NCBI GenBank assembly: GCA_965218235.1
Contig: OZ244596.1
Location: 248,001 to 312,000 of the forward strand
Length of the DNA: 64,000 nucleotides
Direction: 5' to 3'
Origin: CADCWK01 sp965218235
Lineage (GTDB): Bacteria; Chloroflexota; Chloroflexia; Thermomicrobiales; UBA6265
The notes under the pieces were generated by a model. That model was given only the letters and a program-made list of their open reading frames with translations. It did not search any database and was not told the origin of the DNA. This document shows positions 17,457 through 26,800 of the stretch, one piece after another. How positions within the stretch are numbered: the first letter of the stretch is position 1; the number at the start of each line of letters is the position of its first letter. Both the position numbers and the translations under genes were made by a program.

Positions 17457-18415
17457 CCGTTCTGCACCTCGACTCGGACGACGTCCCGGAAATCGTCACC
17501 CACGACTACGGGTTACCGCGGACGCGAGCTGGCTGGCGTGCACTGCTGGAGGACCTCGATGTCCGGCCGAGCAAGGGGCTGGGCCAGAACTTCCTGTTCG
17601 AGCGCGGGGTCGTCGACCGGATCGTCCGGCAGGCCGATGTTTCCCGAGACGACCACATCCTCGAGATCGGCCCCGGCCTCGGGATCCTGACCGAGTCGCT
17701 AGTGGGCTCCGCCGGCAACGTGACGGTCGTCGAGTACGACCGCCGGCTGGCCGGACACCTCCGGGCGACCTTTGGACCGCATGAGGGGTTCCGACTGATC
17801 GAGGCCGACGCGCTCAACCTCTCGACCGAAGAGCTGTTCCCGGACGGGCAGCCATTCAGCGTCGTCGCCAACCTGCCGTATAACATCGCCTCGGGGGTGA
17901 TCCGCCATCTGCTCGACCAGTCGCACCGGCCGCGGCGGCTCGTGCTAATGGTCCAACGGGAGGTGGCGGAGCGGATCGTCGCACTGCCGGGCGAGCTCTC
18001 GGTCCTCGGGGTCGCCACCCAGTTCTACGCCGACGCCCGGATCCTGTTCGACGTCGCCCCGACCGTGTTCGTGCCACCGCCGACGGTGACCTCGTCAGTC
18101 CTGCGCCTGGATGTGAGAGGCGATCTGCCGTTGCCCGAGGATCAAATCCCGGAATTCCTCCGGATCGTCCGGGCGGGGTTTGGGCAGAAGCGCAAGCAGG
18201 TCGCGAACTCGCTCGCCGCCCGCTTCGGCCTGCCGAAGGCCGACGTCGAGAGCTGGCTGAGCCGGGCCGGGGTCGACCCCAACCGCCGGGCCCAGACGCT
18301 GACGATCGCCGAATGGGTCGCCGTCCGCCGCGCCGCGCCGGCGCTGCCGGTGGCTGATACGTCCCAGACCCGCCGCCGGAACCGCGCGACCGTCGTTGTC
18401 GGGGACCAGGAGTGA
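17453..18415 (+). CDS. rsmA: 16S rRNA dimethyladenosine transferase
   Basis: KsgA/RsmA dimethylates two adjacent adenines near the 3' end of 16S rRNA during small-subunit maturation. Motifs are 'KGLGQNFLFERGVVDRIV' at the start of the domain, the SAM motif 'EIGPGLGILTESL' and the catalytic 'NLPYNIASGVI' (N-L-P-Y). The C-terminal helical domain has 'VRAGFGQKRKQVANSLA'. The N terminus carries about 30 extra residues before the conserved core, and the last 25 residues are basic. It overlaps selD by 4 bases and ispE by 4 bases, indicating translational coupling. rsmA-ispE adjacency is common in bacteria. Confidence 0.96.
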   Translation: MTVLHLDSDDVPEIVTHDYGLPRTRAGWRALLEDLDVRPSKGLGQNFLFERGVVDRIVRQADVSRDDHILEIGPGLGILTESLVGSAGNVTVVEYDRRLAGHLRATFGPHEGFRLIEADALNLSTEELFPDGQPFSVVANLPYNIASGVIRHLLDQSHRPRRLVLMVQREVAERIVALPGELSVLGVATQFYADARILFDVAPTVFVPPPTVTSSVLRLDVRGDLPLPEDQIPEFLRIVRAGFGQKRKQVANSLAARFGLPKADVESWLSRAGVDPNRRAQTLTIAEWVAVRRAAPALPVADTSQTRRRNRATVVVGDQE

Positions 18416-19380
18416 GCGGCCCCCTGACCCGGCGGCTGATTGCGACCGTCCCGGCCAAGCTAAACCTCGGGCTGGCGATCGTCGGACGGCGCGGCGACGG
18501 GTTTCATGAGCTGTGCTCGGTCATGCAGACGATCACCCTCTGCGACCGGCTGACGCTGGAGTCGACGCCGGGCGCCGGAGCCGACCCAATGGTTACGCTG
18601 ACGGATGTCACGTCCGGGGAGTCGGGTGTCCGGATCGACGATCCGGGACTGGGTCCAACCGAGAACCTCGCGGTCCGGGCCGTCGCCGCGACGCTCGACA
18701 CGCTCCGTGCCGGCGGCGATCATCGGCTCGGTCTGGAGAAGGGAATTCCGGCCGCGAGCGGGATGGGCGGGGCAAGCGCCGACGCCGCCGCGGCGATACT
18801 GATGACCGAGCGGGCAGTCGGCGTCTCCTTGCGAGATGAGGAGCGGACACGCCTCGCGGCCACCCTCGGGAGCGACGTCCCGTTCTTCCTGACCGGCGGA
18901 ACAGCGCTGGTCACCGGACGAGGCGAGAGGGTCCAGCCGCTGCCCGCGATCGCCCCGACGAACTTCGTCGTCGTCTACCCCCGGCTCTCGTCGCCGATCC
19001 AGCGAAAGACCCACCGGCTGTTCGGCGCCCTCAGGTCGGATGACTTCGATGACGGCGAGCACGTCCGACGACAGACGGACCGAATCGTCGGAGGCCAGCC
19101 GATCGACTCCAATCAGCTCGGCAACGGCTTCGGCCGGGCGTTGCTCGGTCTCGCCCCGGAACTGGCCGAACTTCGTCGAGTCATCGCCGACATCAGCGGA
19201 CAGCCGGTCGCGCTGTCCGGCGCCGGTCCTACCCACTACGTCGTGGAGCCGGACGCCGAGCGCGCTCAATCGATAGTTGGCCAGCTCCGCCGGAAGGTCG
19301 GAGATGGCGCACTGGTCGTCCGATGCGAGCCCTGGTCGGGTCCGCCGCTGGTCGAATTGGCGGTGCTCGCTCGGCCCTGA
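18412..19380 (+). CDS. ispE: 4-diphosphocytidyl-2-C-methyl-D-erythritol kinase
   Basis: GHMP-family kinase of the non-mevalonate (MEP) isoprenoid pathway. The GTG start overlaps the rsmA stop (GTGA). Motif 1 is 'PAKLNLGLAIVGRRGDGFHE', the ATP loop is 'IPAASGMGGASADAAAAI', and motif 3 is 'VALSGAGPTHYVVE'. Length 322 is normal. The stop codon TGA (19378-19380) lies in the apex of the first mini-hairpin of a PIR repeat, so the element sets the end of the protein. Confidence 0.95.
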   Translation: MSGPLTRRLIATVPAKLNLGLAIVGRRGDGFHELCSVMQTITLCDRLTLESTPGAGADPMVTLTDVTSGESGVRIDDPGLGPTENLAVRAVAATLDTLRAGGDHRLGLEKGIPAASGMGGASADAAAAILMTERAVGVSLRDEERTRLAATLGSDVPFFLTGGTALVTGRGERVQPLPAIAPTNFVVVYPRLSSPIQRKTHRLFGALRSDDFDDGEHVRRQTDRIVGGQPIDSNQLGNGFGRALLGLAPELAELRRVIADISGQPVALSGAGPTHYVVEPDAERAQSIVGQLRRKVGDGALVVRCEPWSGPPLVELAVLARP

Positions 19381-19504
19381 AGGGTCCGGCTGAACGACCT
19401 TGGTGGCGAAGCTAACGGGCACCTCTGGTCATCGCGTTCTCGTCGCATCGCTTTGGGCCATCCCCGACGAATCCAATGTTGTTCAGCCGGTCCGTTTACG
19501 GCCG
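19373..19504. repeat. PIR inverted-repeat element after ispE
   Basis: Left arm GGCCCTGAAGGGTCC then GGCTGAACGACC (19373-19401). Right arm CCAATGTTGTTCAGCCGG then TCCGTTTACGGCC (19473-19503). The interior of about 70 bases is not conserved. The left arm includes the ispE stop. It sits between ispE (+) and a permease gene (-), that is, between convergent genes. Confidence 0.85.
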
Positions 19505-19534
19505 GACCTCGGCCGGAGATACGCGTCCGCACCG

Positions 19535-20527
19535 CTACTTAACGCCGGAGACGACGGTACCCTGAATGTACGAACGCTGTGTGTAGAAGAAGATCACCAG
19601 GACCGGTATCAGGCTGAGGACCGTCTGCGCCATGATGCCCTGGTAGTCGGTCGTGAAGCGCGAGTTGAGCAGCGCCAGACCGCGGGCGAGGGTGAAGGCG
19701 TCGGTCTGGTTGAGGTAGATCAGCGGGCCGAGGTAGTCGTTCCAGTTCCAGGTGAAGGCGTAGATGGCGACGACGCCGATTGCCGGCCCGGCCTGCGGCA
19801 GGATGATCCGCCAGAAGATCTGGAACCAGCCCGCCCCGTCGATCCGGGCCGCGTCGTCGTAGTCGAGCGGGATCGTCATCATGTACTGGCGGATCAGGAA
19901 GATCGCGAACGCCCCCGCGTAGTTCCCGGCGAAGAACGCGGGCAGCGTCAGCGGAATCGGGGTGTTGAAGAACGAGATCTGGGTGCCGAGCAGGTCGCTC
20001 AGGTTCTGGCCGAGCCGCGTCCAGCCGACGTAGATCGGGATGATCGTGACCTGTTCCGGCAGCATCATCGTCGCGAGGACGACGACGAACAGGACGTTCC
20101 GGCCGGGGAAGCGCATCCGGGCGAAGGCGAACCCGGCCAGTGTCGCGGAGAACAGGAGCCCGACGATGTTGAGGACGGTGATGACGACCGTGTTGAAGTA
20201 GAACCGCTCGAACGGCAGGTTGCTGAATGGTTCGGTATACCCGGTGAATGTGACAGGATTCGGGATGATCGTCGGTGGCGAGGTGAACACCTGTCCATCG
20301 GTCTTGAACGACGTCACGAGCATCCAGATCAGGGGAGCGGCGAAGATGAGTGCCCCGAGGATGACGATGGCGTGGAGCAGGACCTTGCCGGACCGGGCCT
20401 TCAGGACGGGGTCGAAGCGGAACTCGGGCTTGACGGCGTCGATGTTCCCGTAGGGGCGATGCGCTTTCGCCCCGGAGACCATTGACGCCTGGACGATCGA
20501 ATCGACGGGGGTTGGCTGAGAACTCAT
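19535..20527 (-). CDS. ABC transporter permease, MalG-type
   Basis: Inner-membrane permease of the carbohydrate-uptake type 1 ABC family, 330 residues, with an N-terminal extension of about 45 residues and about six membrane helices. The EAA loop that contacts the ATPase reads 'EAA-like' as 'DDAARIDGAGWFQIFWRIIL' followed by PQAGPAI, matching the family EAAxxDGA..F..I.LP. The C terminus is 'SYIQGTVVSGVK', matching the family GxxxGAVKG end. Its start overlaps the stop of the other permease by 4 bases. Substrate probably a sugar or sugar derivative; not determinable. Confidence 0.92.
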   Translation of the reverse strand: MSSQPTPVDSIVQASMVSGAKAHRPYGNIDAVKPEFRFDPVLKARSGKVLLHAIVILGALIFAAPLIWMLVTSFKTDGQVFTSPPTIIPNPVTFTGYTEPFSNLPFERFYFNTVVITVLNIVGLLFSATLAGFAFARMRFPGRNVLFVVVLATMMLPEQVTIIPIYVGWTRLGQNLSDLLGTQISFFNTPIPLTLPAFFAGNYAGAFAIFLIRQYMMTIPLDYDDAARIDGAGWFQIFWRIILPQAGPAIGVVAIYAFTWNWNDYLGPLIYLNQTDAFTLARGLALLNSRFTTDYQGIMAQTVLSLIPVLVIFFYTQRSYIQGTVVSGVK

Positions 20528-21501
20528 TTGCGCAAGGCTCCCTCGTAGTGGACCCAGGTGCTGGAGCTCCGCACCAGGATCAGCGTGAACACCATGATGA
20601 TCGCGAACAGTGCCCAGGCGATGGCGGAGGCGTAGCCGAAGTTGAAGGTCCGGAACGCCTCGCGGTAGAGGTAGTAGACCATCGTCAGCGTCGCGTTATT
20701 CGGTCCGCCCTCGGTGAGGACCGAGACCGTCGTGAAGACCTGGAAGGCCGAGATGATGTTGATGACGACGTTGAAGAAGATCGTCGGGGTCAGGAGCGGC
20801 AGCGTCACGGAGAAGAAGGCCTTGATCGGACCCGCCCCGTCGACGCGGGCCGCCTCCTTGACGTCCGACGGGATGCTCTGGAGCCCGGCGAGGTAGAGCA
20901 GCATGTTCGCGCCGGTCCCCCAAAGGGCGATCAGGATCAACCCCGGCAGCGCCCAGTCCGACGACGAGAACCAGCGCAGCGACCCGATGCCGAACAGGCC
21001 GAGGAACTGGTTCATCAGGCCGTCGCTGCTCGGGTTCAACACCCAGTTCCAGACGACGGCGACCGAGACGCCCGAGACCACGGCGGGCAGGTAGTAGACC
21101 GTCCGCCAGACACCGCTCAGGACCAGCCGGTTGTTGAGCAGCAGGGCGATCCCGAGCGCCAGGACGGTCCCGACGGGGACGACGATCGCGGTGTAGGTCC
21201 CGGTGATCCGCAGCGCCTTCCAGAAGACCGGGTTGTCGAGCAGGGCCCGGTAGTTGTCCACCCCGACGTACTCGTTCCGCGTCAGCAGGTTGGTGTCGAA
21301 GAACGACAGGCGGAGCGAGTAGATCATCGCGCCGATGGTGAAGACGAGGAATCCGATGATCCATGGCGAGAGGAAGAGGTAGGCGATCAGGGCCTCCTTC
21401 CGCCGGCTGGTCAGCCAGGGAAGCTTCGGAGGGCTGATCGTCGACTCGTCGATCGCCGGGCGGGCCGAACTGGTCGCGGGGAAGGTCGGCAACGAGGCCA
21501 T
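20524..21501 (-). CDS. ABC transporter permease, MalF/UgpA-type
   Basis: Second permease of the same uptake system, 325 residues with about six membrane helices. The ATG at 21501 is chosen from AGGAGAA upstream. The EAA motif reads 'DVKEAARVDGAGPIKAFFSV' followed by TLPLL. 'AYLFLSPWIIGFLVF' is the usual first helix of UgpA-like permeases. Together with the MalG-type partner it would form the heterodimeric channel. No ATPase gene is adjacent, as is common where one shared ATPase (UgpC/MsmX type) serves several such importers. Confidence 0.92.
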   Translation of the reverse strand: MASLPTFPATSSARPAIDESTISPPKLPWLTSRRKEALIAYLFLSPWIIGFLVFTIGAMIYSLRLSFFDTNLLTRNEYVGVDNYRALLDNPVFWKALRITGTYTAIVVPVGTVLALGIALLLNNRLVLSGVWRTVYYLPAVVSGVSVAVVWNWVLNPSSDGLMNQFLGLFGIGSLRWFSSSDWALPGLILIALWGTGANMLLYLAGLQSIPSDVKEAARVDGAGPIKAFFSVTLPLLTPTIFFNVVINIISAFQVFTTVSVLTEGGPNNATLTMVYYLYREAFRTFNFGYASAIAWALFAIIMVFTLILVRSSSTWVHYEGALRK

Positions 21502-21620
21502 GGACGTTCTCCTGGGAGCATGCCGCAGAGCCGACTGTCCGGGCGTTGCTCCAGCCAGCGGGCTGTCGTCGGTCCGGCCGTCCGGCCGGTTCGTGTCGCG
21601 ACACGCTCCGAGCGGAAACA

Positions 21621-21658
21621 CCGAAAGCCCGCTGGACACCTTCCAGCGGGACCTTCGG
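21621..21658 (-). terminator. intercistronic hairpin between binding-protein and permease genes
   Basis: CCCGCTGG (21628-21635) pairs perfectly with CCAGCGGG (21643-21650), and flanking CCGAA/TTCGG extends the stem. It lies after the binding-protein stop and before the first permease. Such hairpins commonly stabilise the upstream mRNA or partly terminate, giving more binding protein than permease. No T-run. Confidence 0.55.
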
Positions 21659-21673
21659 ATCGCCGGTGGTTCG

Positions 21674-23104
21674 CTAGCTGCTCTGCTGCTCCGCCGTCAC
21701 ATTCTGAGCGACCTCGGCGAGGTAGCTCGGCTCGCTCTCACCGGTCAGCAGCACGGCATCGAGACCGGCGGCGATGGTGATCTGGGCCTGGATATCCTTC
21801 GCGAACAGGGCCCGGTTGCGCGGGTAGCCCTGATCCATCGCCGTCCGAGCCATCTCGAGGTTCGCCCCGGCAAGCTCGGGGTATGCGGTCGTGCAGACAT
21901 CGATCCAGGAATCGAGCAGGGAGTAACGGCACGGCAGGTAGCCGGTGATCTTGGTGCTCTCAAGCTGGAACTGCGGACCGGACAGGAACTTGACGAGTTC
22001 CCAGGCCGCTTCCTGGTTGGGCGTGCCCGCCCAGATCGCGAACCCATCGGCGGTTCCGAGCACGTGGCGCCCGGCGGGGCCCAGCGGCACCGGCGCGAAG
22101 GCCCACCGGAACGGACTCCCGGCCGCCCGGATCTGCTCCGCGATGGCGAACGGGTAGAAGCCGTCCTCGATCATCGCGAGGCGCCCCTGCCCGAAGGCGT
22201 TCACGGTGTTGGCGACGCCGCCCGTCCCGCCGCTGAACAGCAGCCCGAACTCGGCGTTGGTGCCGTCGACGAACGTCCGATCGTAGATCCACTGGGTCGC
22301 CTGCATCGACGCGTCCTGGTCGAAGACGGCGACGGTGTTGTCAGCGGGATCGACCAGGGCTCCCCCGAAGGCGGTGAGTTTGTAGGACCAGCGGTCGAGG
22401 TTGTAACCGGGGAAGAACATGCCCCAGCGCTGGGTGTCCTCACCCTCCCGGACGGTCAACTGCTGGGCCACTTCGGCGTAGCGGGTGTGGTCCCAGGTGT
22501 CGTCCGGCGGGGTGATGCCGTTCTGCTCGAGCAGGTCCTTGTTGTACCAGATCGCCATCATGTTGACGTACTTGGGCAGGCCGAACCGGATTCCGCTCGG
22601 CAGGACGAAGTCCGCCCACTGCCAGTCGAAGTAGTCGGCGATCGCTTCGGGCGTGAAGTCCCGATCGACCAGCGGCTGGGTGTCCAGGACCTGCTCGACA
22701 TCGGCGTACCGGGCGACATCGTCACGCCAGGTATCGAAGACATCGGGGGCGTTGCCGCCGATCATCGAGGTGACGAGCTGCTCGTCCCGGTTCTCCGGCT
22801 GCGGCTCCACCGTCACGCGGATGTTCGGGTACATCGGAGTGAAGTACTGATCGATGATCGCCTGCGTCTGCTGAATCTCGCTGGCGGCCGAGCTGACGAG
22901 CTGATAGCGCAACTCGCCGGAAGCCGCCGTGTTCGTGGCGGCGGTCGCGACGGCCACCGGCGTCGCCTCTGGCGTCGCCTGAGCGGAGACAGGGCCTCCG
23001 CGCTGGCCGGCGAGCGCCAGCGCGGCGCTCGCTCCGGCAACTCGACTGAGCACCCGTCGCCGATCGATCCCGTCGCCGGTCGTTCCATCATGCCGATTGG
23101 TCAT
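21674..23104 (-). CDS. extracellular solute-binding protein of a sugar ABC transporter
   Basis: Exported substrate-binding protein (family 1 type), 476 residues. The ATG at 23104 follows AGGGAG. The N terminus carries a twin-arginine signal, 'IDRRRVLSRVAGASAALALA', then an Ala/Thr/Pro linker ('ATPEATPVAVATAA'). The mature part has 'IIDQYFTPMYPNIRV' and 'MIGGNAPDVFDTWRDDVARY', typical of carbohydrate-binding proteins. There is no lipobox Cys in the expected place, so it may be anchored another way or be free. First gene of the operon with two permeases. Confidence 0.9.
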   Translation of the reverse strand: MTNRHDGTTGDGIDRRRVLSRVAGASAALALAGQRGGPVSAQATPEATPVAVATAATNTAASGELRYQLVSSAASEIQQTQAIIDQYFTPMYPNIRVTVEPQPENRDEQLVTSMIGGNAPDVFDTWRDDVARYADVEQVLDTQPLVDRDFTPEAIADYFDWQWADFVLPSGIRFGLPKYVNMMAIWYNKDLLEQNGITPPDDTWDHTRYAEVAQQLTVREGEDTQRWGMFFPGYNLDRWSYKLTAFGGALVDPADNTVAVFDQDASMQATQWIYDRTFVDGTNAEFGLLFSGGTGGVANTVNAFGQGRLAMIEDGFYPFAIAEQIRAAGSPFRWAFAPVPLGPAGRHVLGTADGFAIWAGTPNQEAAWELVKFLSGPQFQLESTKITGYLPCRYSLLDSWIDVCTTAYPELAGANLEMARTAMDQGYPRNRALFAKDIQAQITIAAGLDAVLLTGESEPSYLAEVAQNVTAEQQSS

Positions 23105-23421
23105 CGTGTTGCTCCCTGGTCGCCAGTTGGCTGGCGGCTGAGTCAGAATGGTCTCCCCGGCTGTGGGCAGGAGAATCGCTAAGCCATCGTCCAATACCTG
23201 GTCAGCGGCGGATGTCGCCGGTCGGGGCGCAGGGCATCGCACGCCCATCCGGTTCCTCGCCGGATCGTCATCCGGGCGGGAATGGTTTCGACCGTCCATG
23301 CTCAACAAGGTGTATATTCGTAGACTGGGACACCCGGTGCAGGTCTGCCGCGGTGCGAGCCACCGGTCCGTGAACGATCCCGCATGCAAGACGCCGACCA
23401 CGAGAAGCGAACATCCGTCTC

Positions 23422-23453
23422 ACTTTGGGGAACTTCGCCCAAAGTTGTAGACT
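23422..23453 (+). promoter_or_regulatory. perfect inverted repeat at a candidate ileS promoter
   Basis: ACTTTGGG (23422-23429) and CCCAAAGT (23438-23445) form an 8-bp inverted repeat with an 8-base spacer. TAGACT (23448-23453) could be a -10, with TTGGGG (23425-23430) as a poor -35. The site lies in the divergent region between the ABC operon and the ileS leader, so it could be an operator for either. Confidence 0.35.
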
Positions 23454-23459
23454 TGTCCT

Positions 23460-23760
23460 GCTTTGACGGAAACACGACCGCACCCATCCCACGCACAGCG
23501 AGCCCGCCGCCGGTGAGAGGCGGGCCGATGGCGGATGCCGGTCATCCCTCCCGAGCGCCGCGTGAAACGGGTCCCCTGATCGGGAGCCGGGGTAGCGCCG
23601 GCCGGTCTGTCGCCCGCTATCGCGACGCCCATCATGCACTCCACCATTCATCCGGAGTGGCGCGATGGTGCGCGAGTGGGCCTCTGGCTGGAGGTCAACC
23701 GAGGTGGTACCGCGGGTTCGCCCGTCCTCGACCCTTTCCGAGGACGGGTGTCGTGTTTTT
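23460..23760 (+). promoter_or_regulatory. T-box riboswitch leader of ileS
   Basis: The conserved T-box sequence GAGGTGGTACCGCGGG (23701-23716) pairs its bulge with the free 3' end of uncharged tRNA. It is followed directly by a terminator. A likely isoleucine specifier ATC (23579-23581) lies just before a short helix (CTCCC 23548-23552 with GGGAG 23582-23586). The enclosed arm is only about 40 nucleotides, shorter than a canonical Stem I. The 5' boundary is estimated. Binding of uncharged tRNA-Ile should favour the antiterminator and so raise ileS expression. Confidence 0.85.
23721..23760 (+). terminator. T-box-controlled terminator before ileS
   Basis: CCCGTCCTCG (23721-23730) pairs with CGAGGACGGG (23739-23748), a perfect 10-bp stem, followed by TGTCGTGTTTTT. 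This is the transcription-stop half of the riboswitch. Its 5' strand starts right after the T-box, so it and the antiterminator are mutually exclusive. Confidence 0.85.
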
Positions 23761-23834
23761 CAGCCAATGTGCCCGAACCCACAACGCCGGGCGAGCTGGA
23801 TAACGCCGCTTGCAGTCAGATGGAGTCTTTGCCC

Positions 23835-26800
23835 GTGGCGACGTTCCGAGAAGTGACCCAGCGCGTCGATTTCCCGAAGATGGAGCGCGACCTGCTCGCG
23901 TGGTGGGAGCGCGACGGCATCGCCGAGCGCTACCTGACCCGCAACGACGGCGCCGAGGAACGGTTCTCGTTCATCGACGGACCGATCACCGCCAACAACC
24001 CGATGGGCGTCCATCACGCCTGGGGCAGGACCTACAAGGACCTGTTCCAGCGCTACCACGCCATGCTCGGCAAGGATCAGCGGTTCCAGAACGGCTTCGA
24101 CTGCCAAGGCCTCTGGGTCGAGGTCGAGGTCGAGAAGGAACTCGGGCTCAAGAGCAAGCGCGACATCGAATCCTACGGCGTCGCCGAGTTCGTCCAGCTC
24201 TGCAAGGAGCGCGTCCAGCGCTTCTCGAAGCGGCAGACCGACCAGTCGATCCGGCTGGGCTACTGGATGGACTGGGACGACTCGTACTTCACCTATTCCG
24301 ACGAGAACAACTACACGATCTGGTACTTCCTCAAGACCTGCCACGAGAAAGGCTGGGTCTACAAGGGGCATGACTGCATGCCATGGTGCCCGCGCTGCGG
24401 GACCGGCCTGTCCGAGCACGAGATCGTGACCGAGGGCTACAAGGATCGGACCCACCTCTCGGTCTTCGTCCGCCTGCCGCTGCTGGACGAGCCTGGCGCC
24501 GACCTGCTCGTCTGGACGACGACGCCGTGGACGATGCCGGCCAACGTCGCGGCGGCCGTCAACCCGGAACTGACCTACGCCCGGGTCGAGTACGCCGTCA
24601 AGGGCGAGCCGCACGTCTCCTACCTCGCGAAGGAGCTCGTCCGCAGGATCATCAGTGGCCAGCACACCGTCACGGCCGAGCTGCCGGGCAGCGAGCTGGT
24701 CGGGTGGCGCTACAGCGGCCCGTTCGACGAGCTGCCGGCGGCCGCCGGCGTCGAGCACCGGGTGATCCGCTGGGACGACGTGACGGCGACCGAGGGGACC
24801 GGAATCGTCCACATCGCCCCCGGCTGCGGCAAGGAGGACTTCGCCCTCTCCAAGGTCGAGGACCTGGCGGTGATCGCGCCGATCGATGAGTTCGGCGTCT
24901 ATGTCGCCGGCTTCGACGACCTCTCCGGCCGCTACGTCCACGAGGTCGGCATGGAGATCATGGAGCGCCTCACGACGAAGGGGCTGCTCCACCGGGCCGA
25001 GAACTACACCCACCGTTACCCGGTCTGCTGGCGCTGCGGGACGGACCTCGTCTTCCGCGTCGTCGACGAATGGTTCGTCAGCATGCAGGAGCTCCGGGAG
25101 ACCATGATGGCGGTCACCCGCGACATCACCTGGATCCCGTCGTTCGGCCGGGAGCGCGAGCTGGACTGGCTCGAGCACATGGACGACTGGATGATCTCGA
25201 AGAAGCGCTACTGGGGGCTGGCCCTGCCGATCTACGTCTGCGACGACTGCGGCGAGTTCGATGTCGTCGGCGGTAGGGAGGAGCTGCACGAGCGCTCGGT
25301 CGCCGGCTGGGACGCGTTCGACGGGCACAGCCCGCACCGGCCCTACATCGACGAGGTGAAGATCGCCTGCGCGGCCTGCGGCGGCCAGGCATCGCGCGTC
25401 CGGGACGTCGGCAACCCGTGGCTGGACGCCGGCATCGTGCCGTTCTCGACGCTGCACTACCTGACCGACCGCGAGTACTGGAAGAAGTGGTTCCCGGCCG
25501 ATCTGGTCAGCGAGAGCTTCCCCGGCCAGTTCCGGAACTGGTTCTACTCCCTGATCGCCCAGAGCTCTGCCCTGACCGGCGAAAAGCCCTTTCGCAATGT
25601 CTTTTCCTACGCCCTGATGAAGGACGAGCACGGCGAGGACATGCACAAGAGCAAAGGCAACGCGATCTGGCTGGACGACGCGGCCGAGGAGATCGGCGTC
25701 GACACGATGCGCTGGCTGTTCAGCACAGTCAACCCGTCGGCCAATGTCAACTTCGGCCCCAACATCACCGACGGCGTCCGTCGCCGCTTCATCCTGCCGC
25801 TCTGGAACTGCTACGCCTTCTTCGCCAACTACGCCCGGCTGGACGGCTGGGACCCGACGGCGCCGGGGAACGCCCCGCCCCTCGCCGAGCGCTCGCTGTT
25901 CGACCGCTGGATCGTCTCCCGCCTCAACCAGGTCATTGGCACGGTCCGGGAACGACTGGACGCCTACGACCCGGACGGCGCCGCCCTGGAGATCGAGCGG
26001 TTCACCGTCGAGGAACTCTCCAACTGGTACATCCGTCGGAACCGGCGCCGGTTCTGGAAACCCGACAGCGACGCCGACAAGCTCTCGGCCTACGGGACGC
26101 TCTACGAGGTCATGACGACGCTGGCGAAGCTGCTCGCCCCGTTCATCCCATTCGTCAGCGAGGAGATCTACGGCAACCTCGTGCGCGATGCCAATGCCGC
26201 CGCGCCGCCATCCGTCCACCTCTGCGACTATCCAGCCGTGAATGCAGCAGCGATCGACGAGCGGCTCAGCGCCGACATGGCGACGGTGCTGGAAGTGGTC
26301 AACCTCGGCCACGCCGCCCGCCAGGAAGGTGGCGTCAAGGTCCGGCAGCCGCTTCCCGCGATCCTCGTCTACAGCCAGCGACCGGCGACCGCCGCCGTGC
26401 TCGAACGGCTTGGCGACCTCGTCATGGACGAGATCAACGTCAAGGAGGTCCGGCCGCTGGTCGAGCGGGAACTCGGCGACATCGTCACCTACAGCATCCG
26501 TCCCAACCTCAAGGTGTTGGGCCCCCGGCTCGGCCGGCAGCTCGGCGCGGTCCGACAGGCGCTGGATGCCCAGGACGCGGCCGGCGTCGCTGCCACGGTC
26601 GGCAGCGGGGCGACGCTCGCGCTGACCCTTGCGGACGGGCAATCGGTCGAGCTCGCCCCGGAAGACATCCTGGTCGATCTCCTCAGGCGGCCGGGCTTCG
26701 CCGCCGCCCAGGGCGGAACGACGACGGTCGTGCTCGACACGAACCTGACAGTCGAGCTGATCGAGGAGGGGCTGGCGCGGGACTTCGTCCGCGGGATCCA

